Assembly: GCA_963971225.1 (NCBI GenBank) | Contig: OZ020267.1 | Coordinates: forward strand, 4,774,001 to 4,838,000 | Source of the DNA: Melieria omissa | Taxonomy: Eukaryota; Arthropoda; Insecta; Diptera; Ulidiidae | Direction: 5' to 3' | DNA length: 64,000 bases | Shown here: piece after piece, positions 59,228-64,000 of the stretch | Position numbering within the stretch: the stretch's first letter is position 1 | How the letters are laid out: every line of letters begins with the position of its first letter | Notes under the pieces: model-generated | Told to the model about the DNA's origin: nothing | Seen by the model: only the letters and a program-made list of their open reading frames with translations | Database searches by the model: none | Made by a program: the position numbers and the translations under genes

Positions 59228-59383
59228 CAGGCGCGGAATCAGAAAAGTATTTTGGAGGAATTTTCAAAAAGTAATTCTTTATTATTCATAAAATGCCTTT
59301 TAATTTGTGTGCAGTTTAAAGTCGATCCTAATATTTCGGGGGGCGGTTTCAACCCCCAAAACCCCTCCCTGAACCCGCCACTG
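59228..59383. mobile_element. hAT-like MITE (CAGTGGCGG family) with 8-bp duplication
   Basis: The left end CAGGCGCGGAATCAG and right end CTGAACCCGCCACTG are inverted. The flanks CATGAGTT (59220-59227) and CATGAATT (59384-59391) agree at 7 of 8. It is close to 14903-15049 along its full length. It is 156 bp and non-coding. Confidence 0.82.
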
Positions 59384-59432
59384 CATGAATTAATTGAATA
59401 TTTTATGTTTGTTGTACGGTATTTTTTTGTTT

Positions 59433-59839
59433 TATAGAGAGACGTATAAAATTGTTCATATCCTTCACTAATAAAGATAGAAGGACGAAATTCGAGGATG
59501 TGGTAGTGTACACATCAGTTCTTAAGATATATTTTTCTCAAAAAAGCGATTGGAAATTTCCAAGGATATTCAAGGATAAAGTTTTAAAAGGACATTTTCA
59601 ATACCACCAAAACATTAAATTTTTCAGATTCAAAGGAGTTTTCTGTTTTATTAGATACCTATATTGTTATTCGACATTGTGTTAAATTTTCTAAATTAGT
59701 TTGTACTAAACATGTCCTTGAAATTTCACAGTCCTTTTAAAAAAAATCCTGACGTCAGAAAGAAGACAGTTTTACTACATTTGGCTCTTAGTTTCGCAAG
59801 TATATAGATTTTTTCGTGTATAAAATTTTTTGTCTCAAA
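59433..59839 (-). mobile_element. Palindrome-family arm cut by a mariner
   Basis: It closely parallels 31334-31771, including GGAAATTTCCAAGG, ATTCAAGGATAAAGTTTTA, CATGTCCTTGAAATTTCAC and TTTTACTACATTTGG. Where the relative ends TGTCGCACGGTGT, this copy reads TGTCTCAAA and then enters the mariner, so the last bases are lost or interrupted. Confidence 0.65.
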
Positions 59840-59841
59840 TA

Positions 59842-61076
59842 TGGGAAAAAGTATTGAGCGTTTTTTATTAAAACTTCACATAATCTTTTTTTAACTAAAA
59901 AAACATTTTATTACTCCAAATATTGTCCATTCTTTTCGACAACCTTCTGCCATTTTTCGGCTAGAACCATAATTTCCTTGTTGTAAAATTTATCCTTGAA
60001 AAACTGGTTCAAGTGCCTTCAGCAGTCCTCTTTTGAGACCAATTTCCAGCAATTTCCAGCAAGAGCGTGTTGAAGAGATCTGAACAAATGGTAATCTATA
60101 CGGTGGATGCATTAAAACTTCCCAACCAAAGTCCTTTAGTTTTTGGCGGGTCAACAAAGATGTGTGTAGTCTAGCGTTGTCGTGTTGAAACAAAACAGTT
60201 TTACTGTTGATCAATTCCGGCCTTTTTTTCAATTTCTTGCTTCAACCGCATTAATTGCTGGCAGTAGAGGCTGGAATCAATCGTTTGGCCAGGTGGTAGT
60301 AGCTCGTAATGGATTACACCCTTGTAGTCCCACCAAACGCACACCATCACCTTCCTTGTTGTCAATCCTGGTTTTGATACCGTTTTTGGAGCTTCATCCT
60401 TTTCATTTTCGAACCACATTATTGTATGTGATCCACTTTTCATCACCTGTTACCAAACGTGTCAAAAATGGCTCGATTTCGTTCCGTTTCAAGAGTGAAT
60501 CGCAAATGGAAACTTGGTCCATTACATTTTTTTCACTTAATTCATGAGGCACCCAAACATCGAGTTTTTTTTTAAACCAACTTTATGCAAGTGGTTTAAA
60601 ACGGTTATGTGGTCGATCGTTAGTTCCTTAGAGATGTCATGACTGCTTACATGACGGTCTTCTTGAACCTTAGCCATAATTGCACAGACTTTTTCGGTGA
60701 TGGATCGACCAGAGCGAGAAGCATCTTTTACCTCCAAATTTCCAAATCGAAAGCGAGCAAACCATTTCCTGGCAGTTGATTGAGACAGAGTATCTTCACC
60801 ATAAACAGCACAAATATTTTCACGCGCCTGTGTTCTTCCCTTTGTCGTTGTAAAATTGCAAAATGTAACGTATTTTTTCCGAAATTTCATTCATCTTTGC
60901 TTTAGAATAACTTTTAACTCGACGCACAAATCTCAATAAAACTTCGACATTATTCGGTTGATTTATTTCTTGTCAAGCAAAAAAAAAAGTGACTGGATGT
61001 AGCTAACTGTTGCAAAGTTATTATACTTTAAAGTCAAGTGAATGGAAAAACGCTCAATACTTTTTCCCCAACCCAT
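59842..61076 (-). mobile_element. mariner element, decayed
   Basis: The inverted termini share GGGAAAAAGTATTGAGCG (left from about 59844; right, on the minus strand, GGGGAAAAAGTATTGAGCG from about 61071). TA lies at 59840-59841 and 61077-61078. The outer few bases of the left end are altered. The length (about 1.24 kb) is near that of a full mariner. The single gene runs on the minus strand and is disabled by several frameshifts. Confidence 0.9.
59911..60894 (-). pseudogene. mariner transposase, frameshifted (DD34D type)
   Basis: ATG at 60892-60894 gives MNEISEKIRYILQFYNDKGK. A frame change leads to NICAVYGEDTLSQ and RKWFARFRFGNLEVKDA (helix-turn-helix domain), SGRSITEKV and HISKEL-like ISKELTIDHITVLNHL. 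An extra A in the run near 60563-60571 shifts the frame before LDVWVPHELSEKNVMD. VTGDEKWITY supplies the first catalytic aspartate, then a stop and another shift. KPGLTTRKVMVCVWWD and [17 protein letters not shown] carry the second. A small deletion after HPPY removes the third aspartate region. The end YHLFRSLQ...LAEKWQKVVEKNGQYLE is intact. At least four frame breaks mean it is inactive. Confidence 0.9.
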
Positions 61077-61080
61077 TATA

Positions 61081-63556
61081 AATAAATATTTAGAGATCAA
61101 AATTCAGTCATCGTACATTCTATGGTATAAAGTGCCTCATTAGTCAAAAGTCCAGTGGGCAGCGCCCTGAATTTTAATGCCAGAGACTCTTGAAATGATT
61201 CCTAGTCTCGAAGACACGTCTACTTCTATCAACCAGAAGCATAAGAAAAGCACAAGTGCGCTTCAATGACAAAACCTACTATACAAGTGTGTATCAAAGG
61301 CTGTCATTGTGATATCACAATGGGCCAAGTGTGTCCCCTCCAGAGGTTAACCTATATGACAAATTGCTAAAGTCAGAATTTAAATATTTAAATGTTGAAA
61401 CTCAGGTAACCACACAATAGTCACATGGAAGTAGGCACAACTTGAGAACATTCACCGCAACCCAACCAACGCTAATCATTACAATAAAAACTTATTAAGC
61501 GTGCATTTCTGTCGCATTTTTATTTGCCCATCAGCGTCGAACCAAAGACAATCGGAGGCGGTTAGCTTCAACAACCGAAATGCAGAAACCCTCGCAAACG
61601 TGGACAGGTAAATGCCAAATACCGAACCGGCCCATCCAAGCGCTGTGACAAACGGCAATGGGCCAAGTGAAAGAAGGCAGCAGGAAGTTGTTGTGCTTAT
61701 ACGCGAGGGGACGAGTGAAGAGTGAAGCAGACAAAAAGGTAGAACAAGATTGGCAAACGCATTAGGCGGATGGGCGGTGACGGAGCAGGAGGTTTAATTT
61801 TCATGTCCATTAACCATGCGAAATGGATTTGTGCAAAGAGCTTCGCCAGCGAACACAAGCACGCGAAATGGGCCCACGGGCGAATGAAATGAAAGGATAA
61901 CGCCACAAAAGGCCAACACGGGGCACATGCGAAGGCGCATTAGGAGCGAAATATAATAAATATAAATTTAAAGCAAGGCAGCTGTGGCCGAGGGCACAGG
62001 GGCGGGCGAAATTAAACGAAGCCAATCTGCTGCGCCGATTGCGAGCCAACACGGCAACGTGGTCGACAGTCGCGTCGGCGGCGGCCGGTAGGTGGGCGCC
62101 CGAGCAAATAAATAGACGTTCCGGCTGTCGGCAGCTATGAGGCATGAAAATTATCAGGCCGTGTTATTGCTAGCAGAAATTTTTGAACGTATAAAAATCT
62201 GGAAGCCCACTCTCCGAACTAACAACGAGTGGAGCGCGGTGAATGTGTAGGTGGGTCTGTGTGTGTCGACACACATAATGTGCGGATGCTGAATGCGCAC
62301 ACAGCCACACTCGAGTGGATAAAATCTTTTTGGTTTTTTTGTTAAGTGGTGAAGTGGAAGGGGAAAATAAAATAATCTAATAAAAGGCATAAAATGCGAA
62401 TGGGAAAATGTGAAAGACAATGGCAACGCAAGTAACGGCGTACGGCGAGCAATTTTAAAATATTCCCGATTATTCCTTTTTCTGCTGAGAGGCCAAAAAA
62501 GGAAAAACAAAAAACTCAAACACACAGCACAATGCGGCACGTTGAGCGTTCGCCATAAATGGTTCGGTTGTAAAATCCGTCATCCGTCCAACGAATCGCA
62601 TTTCAATAAATTGCCGCGCGAGAAAAGGTTGCTGATTGAGTGGTGGCGATGGTGGTGGTGGTGGACCCAGCGTGCCGGCCCAACCTGAAGAGCAACCATC
62701 GAAATCAAGGTAGGGTTAGAGGCACGTTTCGTGCTTTAAGCGATGCCTTTGCTCCTTTTTTCAATATTCAAGTGTGGCTGTGAGTGAAGGTGGTGTGGTG
62801 CGTGTATGACTGAATTAGAAGCACATACACACAGGCGCAGATATTGGAGCATATTGCCAGGAGCCTTACATGGGAGGAGTAGCTAGAAAGGAGTGTATAG
62901 CGACTTGAAATAGTGGGGTTATTCTAGTAAGATTCACACCTATAAAGGACTTTTTCAAGAATGCATTGCAGTCTAAGTCTTAGTCTACTACAAGCCAGGT
63001 TCTCAGCTAAGGATATCCTGAATGCAGACACTGAGTGACCCTTCAAGAATAATGTTTACATACAAGGAGGCCCAAGTTTTTATTGGACCTGACTGGTATA
63101 GAGAAGGTAAGGTCAGGTTAGGTAGATTTCGCATTCTACTCAAAATGATCCATGGTGAATCCCTTCTTATGGTTTTCTAGAGCTAACCAACAGTCTCAGT
63201 CAGGGGAAAACCAGTTCGAACTCTTAATGAAGGAGAGCAGATTTGAGATTTCGACCTACGCCGCGCAAGCCAGGTCTGTCAGGAATCTTGACCCCAAGGT
63301 GACTGGCATAGAGAAAGAAGCGAATGTACTCGTACTTAGTTTCGCTAAGATTTCGAAAAGGCTTAATCTTTGATCCCGAAACAGTGTCACCTTGAAGTGG
63401 TTAACCCCTCTAAAAACACTGTGGCGTAAATTTTGAATTTACAAGCAATTTTGAATTTAGGTCATTCGACAATTGACGCCAATTATTTTACCGTTTTAAA
63501 TTAAAAAAAATAATTGTATTAAATGTGTAACATTTTCGTGATTAATCTCGTCCAAA
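61081..63556. other. Single-copy non-coding DNA
   Basis: 61530-62700 is GC-richer with overlapping frames on both strands and no known domain. 62880-63556 is mixed, with an AGGTCAGGTTAGG stretch near 63110 and a short segment (GAAACAGTGTCACCTTG near 63380) faintly like the end of the LINE relic at 17.7 kb. No gene is supported. Confidence 0.5.
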
Positions 63557-63896
63557 CAGCCGCCGTAGCTCAGCTGGCTAGTGCGTTGGGCCGCGAGTCA
63601 AATGCGACGCTCGAACCCAGGTTCAAAACTCCGTTGCGTTAACACCGAAAAAAAGAAAAACAACAATTTTTCTTTCGACGGCTGTCCTCTCAGCAGGAAA
63701 TGGCAAACCTCTGAGAGTAAAATTGCCTATGAAAAAGTCAACTCGCCCTTCGGAATCGGCGTAAAACTGTAGGTCCCTTCCAACCTTGTAAAAACATTCG
63801 CACGCACAACACGGATGGTTGCGGGTAGCTAAGCCTTAGTCTCGTAATCGGGCTGTCGTGCCAGTCAAGAAGAAGAAGAAGAAGAAGAAGAAGAAA
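63557..63896 (+). mobile_element. tRNA-derived SINE, copy 2, with AAG tail
   Basis: It begins CAGCCGCCGTAGCTCAGCTG, with box A at about 63565-63577 (GTAGCTCAGCTGG) and box B at about 63620-63632 (GGTTCAAAACTCC). These are the internal RNA polymerase III promoter elements of a tRNA gene, but the anticodon region does not fold as a tRNA. The body matches copy 1: GGCTGTCCTCTCAGC, AATGGCAAACCTCTGAGAG, AAACTGTAGGTCCCTTCCA, ACGGATGGTTGCGGG, GGGCTGTCGTGCCAGTCAA. It ends in about nine AAG units. No target duplication was found. The 63581-63772 open frame lies inside and is not a gene. Confidence 0.88.
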
Positions 63897-64000
63897 AATT
63901 TCACTGAGTCACAAAGGGTTAATGCAAAAGCTGTAATGATTTGAGACTGTAACTACTTTCATTTTTTTAAGCACATTTTTGGTCATTTTTTTCCATTATG

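Noticed and set aside
63100..63125. Telomere-like AGGTCAGGTTAGG stretch
   Set aside because: Only one partial unit, no array.
63557..63635. Functional tRNA gene
   Set aside because: Boxes A and B are present, but the anticodon arm and acceptor pairing are not, and the same head starts a repeated SINE body.
63581..63772. 63-codon frame near the window end
   Set aside because: Lies entirely inside SINE copy 2.

Overview
The window looks like non-coding DNA from a higher fly. I favour a tephritid-like dipteran, but this is inferred from style rather than from a diagnostic gene. The evidence is AT-rich sequence, abundant CAA/GTT triplet runs typical of fly introns and spacers, and mariner, hAT-like, piggyBac-like and LINE relics of insect type. 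I found no host protein-coding exon I can defend. Open frames up to about 290 codons exist, but they lie in simple repeats, in transposon relics, or in CAA/GTT-rich sequence with no recognisable domain. The window is best read as part of a very large intron or a gene desert. No standalone tRNA, rRNA or CRISPR array was found.

Layout. 1-6.3 kb is single-copy sequence with GC-richer islands. 6.3-8.2 kb is a degenerate tandem array followed by a 928-bp palindromic element. 9.9-15.0 kb holds three small hAT-like elements and a larger hAT-like element with a TA-flanked MITE nested inside. 17.1-17.8 kb is an AAAAT array and a LINE relic. 20.8-21.6 kb is a mosaic of three truncated elements. 23.7-27.5 kb has tandem and direct repeats plus two TA-flanked MITEs. 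30.4-32.7 kb has piggyBac-like TTAA elements, one nested inside another. 37.3-40.9 kb has an RTE-type LINE relic and two copies of a third TTAA family. 42.6-44.7 kb is a mariner whose catalytic core is replaced by about 1.1 kb of GTAGAA-type repeat. 48.2-51.2 kb is a second Tc1/mariner-type relic interrupted by a tRNA-derived SINE, then a 1.47-kb palindrome and a hAT-like MITE. 53.7-61.1 kb has a composite element, a third copy of the TTAA family, a 275-bp-period tandem array, a hAT-like MITE, and a decayed mariner inserted at the end of another element. A second SINE copy closes the window at 63.6-63.9 kb.

The elements do not form a pathway; they form a stratigraphy. Nested insertions give relative ages: SINE after Tc1/mariner, inner TTAA element after outer, mariner after a palindrome-family arm, MITE after a segmental duplication. 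The most notable items are the tRNA-derived SINE with box A/B-like promoter and target duplication, the two large palindromes, and the several families of TTAA-flanked non-autonomous elements. All class assignments rest on termini, target duplications and recognisable transposase motifs read by eye. No database search was possible.
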